Of a stretch of 64,000 bases of DNA, positions 16,811-24,859 are shown piece after piece. The stretch's first letter is position 1; every line of letters starts with the position of its first letter. A model generated the notes under the pieces. It was given only the letters and a program-made list of their open reading frames with translations, was not told where the DNA came from and did no database searches. Source of the stretch: Desulfarculaceae bacterium (GTDB lineage Bacteria > Desulfobacterota > Desulfarculia > Desulfarculales > Desulfarculaceae). Made by a program: the position numbers and the translations under genes. The DNA is taken from NCBI GenBank assembly GCA_020444545.1, contig JAHLKT010000006.1, forward strand, positions 186,001 through 250,000, read 5' to 3'.

Positions 16811-17218
16811 GTGGGCGAAAGACGCAAGAGCCGCGAACTGGCCCTCAAGGTGCTCTATCAGATGGAGCACGGGGACGCATCGGCCGAGGAGGCCCTGGCC
16901 AGCTTTGCCGACAACTTTGCCGCGCCGGCGCGGCTGTGGGACTATGCCCGCGAGCTGGTCATGGGCATCAGCGAGCGGGCCTGGGACATCGACGACTCCC
17001 TGTCCTCGGCCAGCCGCCGCTGGCGGGTGGAGCGCATGGACCGGGTGGACCGCAACATCCTGCGCATGGCCTGTTATGAGATGCTCTTCGCCGCCGATCC
17101 GGTGCCGCCCCGGGTGGCCATCAACGAGGCGGTGGAGCTGGCCAAACGCTACGGGGCCGACGAGTCCCCCGCTTTCATCAACGCGGTGTTGGACTCGCTG
17201 ATGGCCGCACGGGGCTAG
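16811..17218 (+). CDS. nusB: Transcription antitermination factor NusB
   Basis: 135 residues, all-helical, starting GERRKSRELALKVLYQMEHG (after a GTG start), the NusB signature. The C-terminal PRVAINEAVELAKRYG is the other conserved block. NusB with NusE (S10) binds boxA RNA and is needed for antitermination on rRNA operons. GTG 16811 is preceded by GCGAGGG. It ends five bases before the TetR gene. Confidence 0.95.
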   Translation: MGERRKSRELALKVLYQMEHGDASAEEALASFADNFAAPARLWDYARELVMGISERAWDIDDSLSSASRRWRVERMDRVDRNILRMACYEMLFAADPVPPRVAINEAVELAKRYGADESPAFINAVLDSLMAARG

Positions 17219-17223
17219 GGCCC

Positions 17224-17871
17224 ATGCCTCCCTCCAGCACCTTCCGCAATCTGCCTTCCGACAAGCAGGACCGCATCCTGGACGAGGCCCTGAGCGAGTT
17301 CGCGGCCGTGGGCTACGCCCGGGCCTCGGTGAACCGCCTGGTGGCCCGCCTGGGCATCGCCAAGGGCAGCATCTTTCAATATTTCCGCGACAAGCCCGGC
17401 CTGTTCTCCCAGGTCTTCGACTTCGCGGTGGAGCGGGTGAAGAACCACCTGCGCGGGGTGCGCGAGGCCACGCGGGGCCAGGACGTATTCACCCGCCTGG
17501 AGAAAAGCCTCCTGGCCGGGCTGGAGCTCATCGACAACAACCCGCGCCTGTTCCAGCTCTATTTGCGCGTGGTCTTCGAAGGCGACGTTCCTTTTCGCGG
17601 GCGCCTGCTGGCCTCCATCCGCATCTTCAGCCACGACTACATCATGGATCTGCTCGAGGATGGGGTGGCGGCGGGAGACCTCAGGCCCGACCTGGATTTG
17701 GAGCTGGCCGCCTTTGTGGTGGACGCCACCCTGGAGCGTTTCCTGGTGGCCTCGGCCGTGGAGCACATGGACCCGGGCCTGGGCTTGAGCTCGGCCGACG
17801 CCCAGCGCGCCGCCGAACTGGCCGCCGGGCTGGTGGGCACCCTGCGCATGGGCCTGGGGGTGCGTCCATGA
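17224..17871 (+). CDS. TetR/AcrR-family transcriptional regulator
   Basis: 215 residues. The N-terminal helix-turn-helix is clear: ILDEALSEFAAVGYARASVN, then IAKGSIFQYFRDKPGLF (about residues 38-54). The C-terminal region, about 150 residues, would bind a ligand that cannot be identified. Its ATGA overlap with mqnB suggests the two are co-translated, so it may respond to quinone or redox state, but this is only context. It could also regulate fatty-acid genes upstream. Confidence 0.88.
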   Translation: MPPSSTFRNLPSDKQDRILDEALSEFAAVGYARASVNRLVARLGIAKGSIFQYFRDKPGLFSQVFDFAVERVKNHLRGVREATRGQDVFTRLEKSLLAGLELIDNNPRLFQLYLRVVFEGDVPFRGRLLASIRIFSHDYIMDLLEDGVAAGDLRPDLDLELAAFVVDATLERFLVASAVEHMDPGLGLSSADAQRAAELAAGLVGTLRMGLGVRP

Positions 17872-18566
17872 GCACTTGGCTGCTCATAGTGGCCATGCGG
17901 GCCGAGGCCGGGCTGATCATGCCTCGTTTGCGGCCCATCGACGACATAGGCCGGCGTCCGGCTTTCGAAGGGCGCCTGGCCGGGCGCGAGGTGCTCCTGG
18001 TGCTCAGCGGCATGGGCCAGGTGAACGCGGCCCAGGCCACCACCGCCGCCCTGGAGGCCCGGCCCGAGGTGCAGGCGGTTATCAACCTGGGCTGCGCCGG
18101 CGCTTATGCCCCCAGCGGCCTGGCGCGCGGTCAGGCCGCCCTGGCCACCGAGGCGGTATTCGCCGACCTGGGCGTGGCCAAGGACGGGCGGTTGCACGAG
18201 CTGAGCGTGGTGGGCATTCCCCTGTACGGCGCGCGCGGCAAAAACGACGTGTACAACCGGGTGCCCTGCGACCCCGGTCTGGCCGGGCTCATCCTGGCGG
18301 CCAACCCCGGCCTGGCGCAGGGAGCCTTCGCCACGGTGGAGCGCATCAGCGGCGACCCGGCCACGGCCGAGGCCATTGCCGGGCGCTGGGACGTGGCCCT
18401 GGAAGAGATGGAAGGCGCGGCCGTGGGTCTGGTGGCCCTGCACTATGGCAAGCCTTTCGCCGCCCTGCGCGGGGTGAGCAACCTCGCCGGAGACCGCGAC
18501 CTGGACGTGGCCGCCGGAGCAGGCGCGGCCATGCGGGCCCTCATGAACCTGGACGCCCCGGCGTGA
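17868..18566 (+). CDS. mqnB: Futalosine hydrolase MqnB
   Basis: 232 residues of the nucleoside phosphorylase/hydrolase fold. Features are VLSGMGQVNAAQAT near residue 45, the INLGCAGAY motif and the C-terminal EEMEGAAVGLVAL, where the Glu-Met-Glu contacts the ribose. It cleaves futalosine, or aminodeoxyfutalosine in some organisms, in the alternative menaquinone pathway. Identification over MTA/SAH nucleosidase is helped by mqnD starting inside its stop codon (GTGA overlap). Confidence 0.9.
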   Translation: MSTWLLIVAMRAEAGLIMPRLRPIDDIGRRPAFEGRLAGREVLLVLSGMGQVNAAQATTAALEARPEVQAVINLGCAGAYAPSGLARGQAALATEAVFADLGVAKDGRLHELSVVGIPLYGARGKNDVYNRVPCDPGLAGLILAANPGLAQGAFATVERISGDPATAEAIAGRWDVALEEMEGAAVGLVALHYGKPFAALRGVSNLAGDRDLDVAAGAGAAMRALMNLDAPA

Positions 18567-19414
18567 ACGGCCGCGAGATCCAGTTCGGCTTTTCGCCGTG
18601 CCCCAATGACACCTTCTCTTTTCACGCGGCAATGCACGGCCTGGTGGACACCCAGGGCTGGCGGTTCGAGGCAAGGTTCGCCGACGTGGAGCAGCTCAAC
18701 CAGTGGGCCCTGGAGGGCAGGCTGCCGCTGACCAAGCTCAGCTTCCCGGCTTTGGGCCGCGCTTTGGATCGCTACGGCCTGCTTCGCGCCGGGGCCGCCT
18801 TGGGCCGGGGCTGCGGGCCTCTGGTGGTATGCCGCCCGGGGTTTGACCTGGCCCGCCTGGGCGAGGTGAAGCTGGCCGTGCCCGGGATCAACACCACCGC
18901 CTTCATGCTGCTCAGCCTGTATCTGGGTAAGCCGCCCGACGCGGCCTTTATGGTCTTCGACCAGGTGATGCCCGCCGTGGCCGGGGGCGAGTACGAGGCC
19001 GGGGTGATCATCCACGAGGGGCGCTTCACCTTTGGGGCCCACGGCCTGGAGGCTCCCCTGGACCTGGGAGCCTGGTGGGAAGAGACCACCGGCCTGCCCA
19101 TCCCCTTGGGCTGCATCGCCGCCCGCCGCGATCTGGGGCCCGCCGCGGCCCGCGAGCTGGAGCAGGTGCTGGCCGCCAGCGTGGCCCACGCCTTGGCCAA
19201 CCCCCTGGCCTCGCGGGAGTACGTCTTGGCCCACAGCCAGGAGATGCAAGACGAGGTGGTGGCCAGCCACATCGGGCTCTATGTCAACGACTTCAGCCAA
19301 GAGCTGGGGGAAGAGGGGCTGGCCGCGGTCCGGGAGCTGATGCGGCGGGGCCGCGAGGTAGGCCTGCTGCCCGCTGCCGAAATGCCCCTGTTGGCAAGCC
19401 AGGAAAAATTTTGA
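18563..19414 (+). CDS. mqnD: 1,4-dihydroxy-6-naphthoate synthase MqnD
   Basis: 283 residues. The N terminus FGFSPCPNDTFSFHAAMHG is characteristic of MqnD, a periplasmic-binding-protein-like enzyme that turns cyclic de-hypoxanthine futalosine into 1,4-dihydroxy-6-naphthoate. GTG start at 18563 overlaps the mqnB stop. mqnA and mqnC are not seen, so they must lie elsewhere. Menaquinone made this way would serve anaerobic respiration. Confidence 0.93.
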   Translation: MNGREIQFGFSPCPNDTFSFHAAMHGLVDTQGWRFEARFADVEQLNQWALEGRLPLTKLSFPALGRALDRYGLLRAGAALGRGCGPLVVCRPGFDLARLGEVKLAVPGINTTAFMLLSLYLGKPPDAAFMVFDQVMPAVAGGEYEAGVIIHEGRFTFGAHGLEAPLDLGAWWEETTGLPIPLGCIAARRDLGPAAARELEQVLAASVAHALANPLASREYVLAHSQEMQDEVVASHIGLYVNDFSQELGEEGLAAVRELMRRGREVGLLPAAEMPLLASQEKF

Positions 19415-19452
19415 CCAATACCGCCGGCATACGATAAATTTAGGCTGACCCC

Positions 19453-20367
19453 TTGTGGGGGATTGGCATTTCTTCAGTGGATGAGGAGAAGTTGGAACCC
19501 GAGCCACGACGCGGCTTTCTCCAGCGCCTGAAACAGGCCCTGGGGGGAAACAGCGCCAACACATCAGAAGAGCTCGAGCGCGAGATTCACGGCCTGGTTG
19601 ACCAGGGCGAAGCTCAGGGCCTGATCACCGAGCGGGAAGGCCAGATGATCGAGGCCATCCTCGACCTGGACGAAACCACCGCCGGGCAGATCATGGTGCC
19701 GCGCACCGAGATGGCCACCGTGGACGCCACGGCAACCCTGACAGAAACGGTCAAGGTCATCGTGGATTCCGGCCACTCGCGCATTCCCATCACCGGCGAA
19801 GACCTGGACCACATCGTGGGCGTGGTGCACGCCAAGGATCTGTTGCCCCATTGGGGCTGCGCCAACGGCGGCGTCTCGCTCACCAAGATCTGCCGCCCGC
19901 CATTTTTCGTGCCCCAGTCCAAGCCGGTGGACCAACTCCTCAGCGACTTCAAGCGCAAGCGGGTGCACTTGGCCATCGTGGTTGACGAGTACGGCGGCAC
20001 CGCCGGCATCGTCACCATCGAGGACGTGCTCGAGGAGATCGTGGGCGAGATCGTGGACGAGTACGACCAGGAGCAGCCCCAGATCATGGAGCAGGCCGAC
20101 GGCTCCCTGCTGGTGGACGCCCGCCTGGAGACCGAGAAGCTGGCCGAGCACCTGGACATCGAGCTGCCCGCCGAGCTGCCCGAAGGCCGCTTCGAAACGG
20201 TGGGCGGCTTCATCACCACCCTCTTGGGCCGGGTGCCCCGCACCCAGGAAGAAGTCAGCTACGGCCCCCTGCGCATGGTGGTTACCGGGGCGGACGAGCG
20301 CCGCATCACCCAAGTGCAGCTCCACCACGACCCCCAGGCCCCGCCGTCTCCCCACACGGGGGACTGA
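19453..20367 (+). CDS. corC: CorC/YbeX-type CBS-domain protein
   Basis: 304 residues from the first possible start. A short acidic N terminus is followed by two CBS repeats (about 65-190, including GQIMVPRTEM and VVDEYGGTAGIVTIEDVLEEIVGEI in split form) and a C-terminal transporter-associated CorC domain. No membrane segment is seen, unlike HlyC/CorC proteins with a DUF21 domain. It lies directly before lnt, matching the ybeX-lnt order of E. coli. The start is uncertain: TTG 19453, GTG 19477 and TTG 19492 are in frame and none has an ideal ribosome site. Confidence 0.85.
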   Translation: MWGIGISSVDEEKLEPEPRRGFLQRLKQALGGNSANTSEELEREIHGLVDQGEAQGLITEREGQMIEAILDLDETTAGQIMVPRTEMATVDATATLTETVKVIVDSGHSRIPITGEDLDHIVGVVHAKDLLPHWGCANGGVSLTKICRPPFFVPQSKPVDQLLSDFKRKRVHLAIVVDEYGGTAGIVTIEDVLEEIVGEIVDEYDQEQPQIMEQADGSLLVDARLETEKLAEHLDIELPAELPEGRFETVGGFITTLLGRVPRTQEEVSYGPLRMVVTGADERRITQVQLHHDPQAPPSPHTGD

Positions 20368-20374
20368 CCCCTTC

Positions 20375-21943
20375 ATGTCCAGACTGACTGCATGGCGCCC
20401 CGGCCGGGGCGCCGCGATCACCGCCATTTTGGGCGGCCTGCTATTGGCCTGCGCTTTTCCGCCAATAAACCTGTGGCCCCTGGCCCTGGTGGGCCTGGTG
20501 CCTTTCTTCTGGCTGGCCCGCCGTCTGACGCCCAAGAAGGCGCTGGTGGCCGGCTGGCTGGGCGGCATAACCATGTTCATGGGCCTGGTCTATTGGCTCA
20601 TCGTGGTGATGATCACCTACGGCGGGGTGCACTGGTCCGCCGCCTTGCTGGCCCTGTTCATCTTTGCCTGGTATTTGGGATCTTATCTGGGCATATTTTG
20701 CTGGCTGCTCAGCCTGGGGGCGCGCGGCGGCCTAAGCCTGCTGATCCTGGCGCCTTTGGTGTGGGCGGGCACGGAGTGGGCCCGGGGGCTCATCTTCACC
20801 GGGGTGCCCTGGCTGCCCCTGTCCATGGGCCTGGTGAGCCGGCTGGAGCTGGTGCAGAGCGCCGAGCTGTGGAGCACCACCGGCCTGAGCCTCATCCTGG
20901 TGCTGGTCAACGCCCTGGTGGCCGAGGCGGTTTTCCCGGCCCGGCCGGACTCGCCCAACTGGCGGCGGGGCGCGGCGGTGGTGTTGGCCATCCTCATCGT
21001 GGCGGCGGGCTGGCTCTGGGGCGCCCAGCGCATGGACCAGGTGGAGGCCCAGGCCAAGAGCGCGCCCACTCTGGCGGTGAGCGTGGTGCAGGGCAACGTG
21101 CCGCTTGCCATGATGTGGCAGCGCCAGCTGCGGCCCCAGGTGATCGGCCGCCACGCGCGGGCCACCAAGCGGGCCGCCCAGGACAACCCCGAGCGGCCCT
21201 GGCTGGTGGTGTGGCCCGAGTCGGCCGCGCCGTTTTATTTCTTGCGCGACGCCCGGCCCAGCATCCCGGTGCTGGAGCTGGCCAAGGAGCTCAAGGCCTA
21301 TGTAATGCTGGGCTCCCTGGGCGCGGTGAAGGACGGCGACCTGCTGCGGGTGAGCAACCGCTCCTGGCTCATCGGCCCGGACGGCCGCGAGGCGGGCTAT
21401 TACGATAAGGTGCACCTGGTGCCCTTCGGCGAGTACGTGCCCCTGGGCAAGCTCTTGTTCTTCGTGCGGGCCGTGGCCCAAATCGGGGTGGACTTCGCGG
21501 TGGGCAGCCCGGGCAAGGTGCTCATGGTGGGGCCCCTGGCGGTGGGGCCGCTTATCTGCTATGAATCGATCTTTCCGGAGCTGGCCCGCCAGATGCGCCT
21601 GCACGGGGCCCGGCTGCTGGTCAACCAGACCAACGACGCCTGGTTCGGCCGCACCAGCGCGCCCTATCAGCATCTGAGCCACTTGCAGCTCCGGGCCATC
21701 GAGAACCGGCTGGCCTGCGCCCGCGCGGCCAACACCGGCATATCGGGGTTCGTGTCGCCCAGCGGACGGGTGAGCCAGGCCACGGGCATCTACCGCCCAG
21801 GCCTGGAAAGCGCCCGTGTGCCGCTCATGGAACAGAAGACCTTTTTCACCCGCCACGGGGATATAATCGGGCCAGTCGCCCTGGCCGCCGCGCTGCTGTT
21901 GGTGCTGGCCGGCTGGTGGCGCGCCCGCAAAAGAGAGGCATGA
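20375..21943 (+). CDS. lnt: Apolipoprotein N-acyltransferase Lnt
   Basis: 522 residues. About eight hydrophobic segments in the first 220 residues and one at the C terminus flank a periplasmic nitrilase domain. The catalytic triad is visible as Glu in WPESAAPF, Lys in YDKVHLVPFGEYVP and Cys in LICYESIFPE. Lnt adds the third acyl chain to lipoproteins at the inner membrane. Starts eight bases after the corC-like gene stop. The window encodes several lipoproteins that would be substrates. Confidence 0.95.
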   Translation: MSRLTAWRPGRGAAITAILGGLLLACAFPPINLWPLALVGLVPFFWLARRLTPKKALVAGWLGGITMFMGLVYWLIVVMITYGGVHWSAALLALFIFAWYLGSYLGIFCWLLSLGARGGLSLLILAPLVWAGTEWARGLIFTGVPWLPLSMGLVSRLELVQSAELWSTTGLSLILVLVNALVAEAVFPARPDSPNWRRGAAVVLAILIVAAGWLWGAQRMDQVEAQAKSAPTLAVSVVQGNVPLAMMWQRQLRPQVIGRHARATKRAAQDNPERPWLVVWPESAAPFYFLRDARPSIPVLELAKELKAYVMLGSLGAVKDGDLLRVSNRSWLIGPDGREAGYYDKVHLVPFGEYVPLGKLLFFVRAVAQIGVDFAVGSPGKVLMVGPLAVGPLICYESIFPELARQMRLHGARLLVNQTNDAWFGRTSAPYQHLSHLQLRAIENRLACARAANTGISGFVSPSGRVSQATGIYRPGLESARVPLMEQKTFFTRHGDIIGPVALAAALLLVLAGWWRARKREA

Positions 21944-21946
21944 GTC

Positions 21947-23048
21947 ATGTACGAGGAGCTCAAGGAACAACTCAACGGGCTGTTGGCGCGTCTCAATCTG
22001 CTCCAGGAGTATCTTTGACCCCGCGTCCAAGAAAGAGCGCCTGGCAGAGCTGGACAAGCTCATGGCCAAGGACGGCTTCTGGGATGACTCCGACGCCGCC
22101 ACGGAGGTGATGAAGGAGCGCTCTCTTCTGGAGCAGGGGATCGAGAGCCTGACCGCGCTGAGCCAGCAGGCCGAGGACGCCGAGGTGCTCCTGGAGCTGA
22201 GCCAGGAGGAGCAGGACAAGGCAGCGGCCAAGGAGGTCTCGGCCAACCTGGAGGAGCTGGAAAAGGGCGTGGCCAAGCTGGAGGCCCAGCGCCTCTTGGG
22301 CGGGCCGGACGACCACCGCGACGCCATCCTGGCCATCAACGCCGGGGCCGGGGGCACCGACGCCCAGGACTGGGCCGAGATGCTCTTGCGCCTCTACACC
22401 CGCTACGCCGAGCGCCAAGGCTTCGAGGTGCGCCTGCTGGACTTGCAGGAGGGCGAGGAAGCGGGCATAAAGAGCGCCACCCTGGAGGTCAACGGACACC
22501 AGGCCTATGGCCAGCTAAAGGGCGAGGCGGGCATCCACCGCCTGGTGCGCATCAGCCCCTTTGACGCCTCGCACCGCCGCCACACCGCCTTCGCCTCGGT
22601 GTCGGTTTCGCCTCAGGTGGACGAGGACATCGAGATCGAGATCAACGACAACGATCTGCGCATCGACACCTACCGCGCCTCCGGGGCGGGCGGCCAGCAC
22701 GTGAACAAGACCTCCTCGGCGGTGCGTATCACCCACCTGCCTACCGGCACGGTGGTGCAGTGCCAGAACGAGAAGAGCCAGCACCGCAACCGCGATTTGG
22801 CCATGAAGGTCTTGAAGGCTCGCCTGTACGAGCTGGAGCTGGAGAAGCTCCAGGCCGAAAAGCAGGAGGCCTACGACAACCAGCGCGAGATCGCCTGGGG
22901 CAGCCAGATCCGCTCCTATGTCTTGGCCCCCTACCGCTTGGTCAAGGACCACCGCACCGGGGTGGAGATGGGCAACGTGGACGCGGTCTTGGACGGTGAC
23001 CTGGAGAGCTTTGTGCAGGGGTATCTGCTCTGGCGCAGTCAGGCTTAA
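21947..23048 (+). CDS. prfB: Peptide chain release factor 2, with programmed +1 frameshift
   Basis: The gene is in two frames: 23 codons from ATG 21947 end at TGA 22016-22018, and translation continues in the +1 frame from GAC 22017 to the stop ending at 23048, giving 366 residues, normal for RF2. The SPF motif that reads UGA/UAA is present (RISPFDASHRRH), as is the GGQ catalytic loop (GAGGQHVNKTSSAVR). The in-frame TGA is recognised by RF2 itself, so low RF2 favours frameshifting and restores supply. ATG is 4 bases after the lnt stop. A terminator follows the gene. Confidence 0.96.
22005..22019 (+). promoter_or_regulatory. prfB recoding site
   Basis: AGGAG (22005-22009), three bases TAT, then CTT TGA C (22013-22019). 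This is the classic arrangement of an internal Shine-Dalgarno element, the slippery CUU codon and the UGA stop. The spacing matches that of E. coli prfB. Confidence 0.95.
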
Positions 23049-23077
23049 GCTGGGGAATCATTTAGATCGGCACGCGG

Positions 23078-23106
23078 CGCCGCCCTTTAAGGGCGGCGTT
23101 TCTTTT
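23078..23106 (+). terminator. Rho-independent terminator after prfB
   Basis: An 8-bp stem (23078-23085 with 23091-23098) with a TTTAA loop, followed by TTTCTTTT. It ends the corC-lnt-prfB unit and separates it from the convergent amidase gene. Confidence 0.85.
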
Positions 23107-23113
23107 GGTGGGG

Positions 23114-24859
23114 TTAGTTGCCGGCCCGCTTGAGGTCCTTGGCGTAGCCCACGATGCCTTCGGCGATGCCCTGGGCCACCACGTCGCGGTAGGACTTTTT
23201 GGCCAGCAGGCGGTGCTCTTTGGGGTTGGTGAGGAAGCCCACCTCCACCAGGATGGAGGGCATCCGCGCGCCGATGAGCACATAGAACGGCGCCTGCTTT
23301 ACCTTGAGGTCTTGAATCTTGGCCTTGCTGCGCGCCTTGGCCAGCATGTCGCCGTGCACCGAGCGGGCCAGGCGGTTGGACTCGTTGATCTTGGAGTTGA
23401 GCATCAGGTCGTTGAGGATCATCTGCAAGTCGCTGATGGAGCGGGTGGTGGTGGCGTTCTCCCGCGCGGCCACCCGCATGGATTCTTCATCCGAGGCCAG
23501 GTTGAGGAAGTAGGTTTCCATGCCGTTGAGGCGGTGGCTGGCCGCCGCGTTCACGTGGATGGAAACGAATAGGTCCGCGTCGCGGGTGTTGGCAAAGGCG
23601 GTGCGCTCCTCCAGAGCCAGGTACTCGTCGCGGTCGCGGGTCAAGAGCACCTGCACGCCCATCATCTTCCTGAGCTTGGCGGCCACCCGTTTAGACAGGT
23701 CCAGGGTCAGATCCTTTTCCTTCATGCCCTTGTACAGGGCGCCGGTGTCCTTGCCGCCGTGGCCAGGGTCTAAGACCACCCGCTTGACCCCCAGCCCTAA
23801 GGCCTTGGCCAGGCTCAGATCGGGCGGGGTCTCATGGGCGCGGCCCCGGGGCACCCGCCGTTCCCTTGCGTTCTGGCGCTTCTGGGCCCTGGCCTTGGCC
23901 TGCTCGCCGAAGCAGTCGATCACCACGCGGAAGGGGTTTTCCAGGGTGAAGACCTTGTAGGTGGCCAGGTGCTTGATGTCCAGGACCAGGCGTACCGTGT
24001 CCGGGCTGTATTGCCCGGCCCGCGCGGCTTTCAAGAGGCCGTCGCCGATGGGCATGCGGTCGTCGAAGCCCGAGGGCAGGCGCGCGCCTTTGAGGTCCAA
24101 GTACAGCCGCCGCGGCTTGTTGTGGTCCGGGTCGCGCTTCAAGAGGGCCGAGTTGTAAGGCACCGGCCGCTCCAGGCCGATGACTACGCGGGTGTAGCTG
24201 GGCGTGGACCAGTGACGCAGGCCTTTCACCGTGGCCAGGGCCTTTTCGCCCGGCTTCTGGGCCGGTTTGGCGCTAGGGGTCTTGACCGGCTTGACTGCCG
24301 GGGCGGGGGCTGGGGCCTTCTTGCCCTGGTCGCGCTGGCCCGCGGCCAGGCGTTCCTCAAGGGCGTCCAGGCGCGCCTTGGCCCGGGGGGACATGTCGCC
24401 CCGGGGGTAGTTCACCGTCACCCGGAGGTATTCCAGATAGGCCTGCTTGGGCTGGCCCGCTTCCTCGTAGAGCCCGGCCAGCATGGTCTGGGCGTCGTCT
24501 GCCAGGCGCGAGTCCGGGAAGTGGTTCACCAGGCGCTTGAACAGGTCAACCGCCCGGTCGAAGTCGTCCTGGCGCTTGAAGCGCCGCCAGGCCTGGCCAT
24601 GCACCCGGCCCATCCACAACAGGGCGCCCGCCGCGAAGGGTCCGTTGGGCGAGGCGGTGTAGACCCGCGAGAAGCGGTCGGCCAGGCTCTGCCAGTTCTG
24701 ATACACCGACTGGGCCTTGGGGTGCTTGATCAGCCAGTGGTAGTCGGCCCGCGCTTGGTTGTAGACCGCCTTCTCGTCCTGGGCCAGGGCCGCGCCGCCC
24801 GCCAAGGCGGCAAGCAGGGCCACAGCCAAGGCGATTATGCTCAGCCTAGTCCAGTTCAT
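23114..24859 (-). CDS. N-acetylmuramoyl-L-alanine amidase with AMIN domain (AmiC-type)
   Basis: 581 residues. A signal peptide (about 1-26, ending ALA) is followed by TPR-like repeats (about 30-170), a Pro/Ala/Lys-rich linker, an AMIN domain (about 210-320) and a C-terminal Amidase_3 domain. Zinc ligands are seen in VLDPGHGGKDTGA (His), the Glu of ALEERTAF, and SIHVNAA (His); the catalytic Glu is in ILVEVGFLTN. It cleaves peptidoglycan side chains in the periplasm, probably at division. Its start overlaps the end of mutS by 14 bases. Confidence 0.92.
   Translation of the reverse strand: MNWTRLSIIALAVALLAALAGGAALAQDEKAVYNQARADYHWLIKHPKAQSVYQNWQSLADRFSRVYTASPNGPFAAGALLWMGRVHGQAWRRFKRQDDFDRAVDLFKRLVNHFPDSRLADDAQTMLAGLYEEAGQPKQAYLEYLRVTVNYPRGDMSPRAKARLDALEERLAAGQRDQGKKAPAPAPAVKPVKTPSAKPAQKPGEKALATVKGLRHWSTPSYTRVVIGLERPVPYNSALLKRDPDHNKPRRLYLDLKGARLPSGFDDRMPIGDGLLKAARAGQYSPDTVRLVLDIKHLATYKVFTLENPFRVVIDCFGEQAKARAQKRQNARERRVPRGRAHETPPDLSLAKALGLGVKRVVLDPGHGGKDTGALYKGMKEKDLTLDLSKRVAAKLRKMMGVQVLLTRDRDEYLALEERTAFANTRDADLFVSIHVNAAASHRLNGMETYFLNLASDEESMRVAARENATTTRSISDLQMILNDLMLNSKINESNRLARSVHGDMLAKARSKAKIQDLKVKQAPFYVLIGARMPSILVEVGFLTNPKEHRLLAKKSYRDVVAQGIAEGIVGYAKDLKRAGN

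Noticed and set aside
22016-22018. In-frame stop in prfB as a sign of a pseudogene
   Set aside because: It is the known programmed frameshift site with internal ribosome-binding element and correct spacing.
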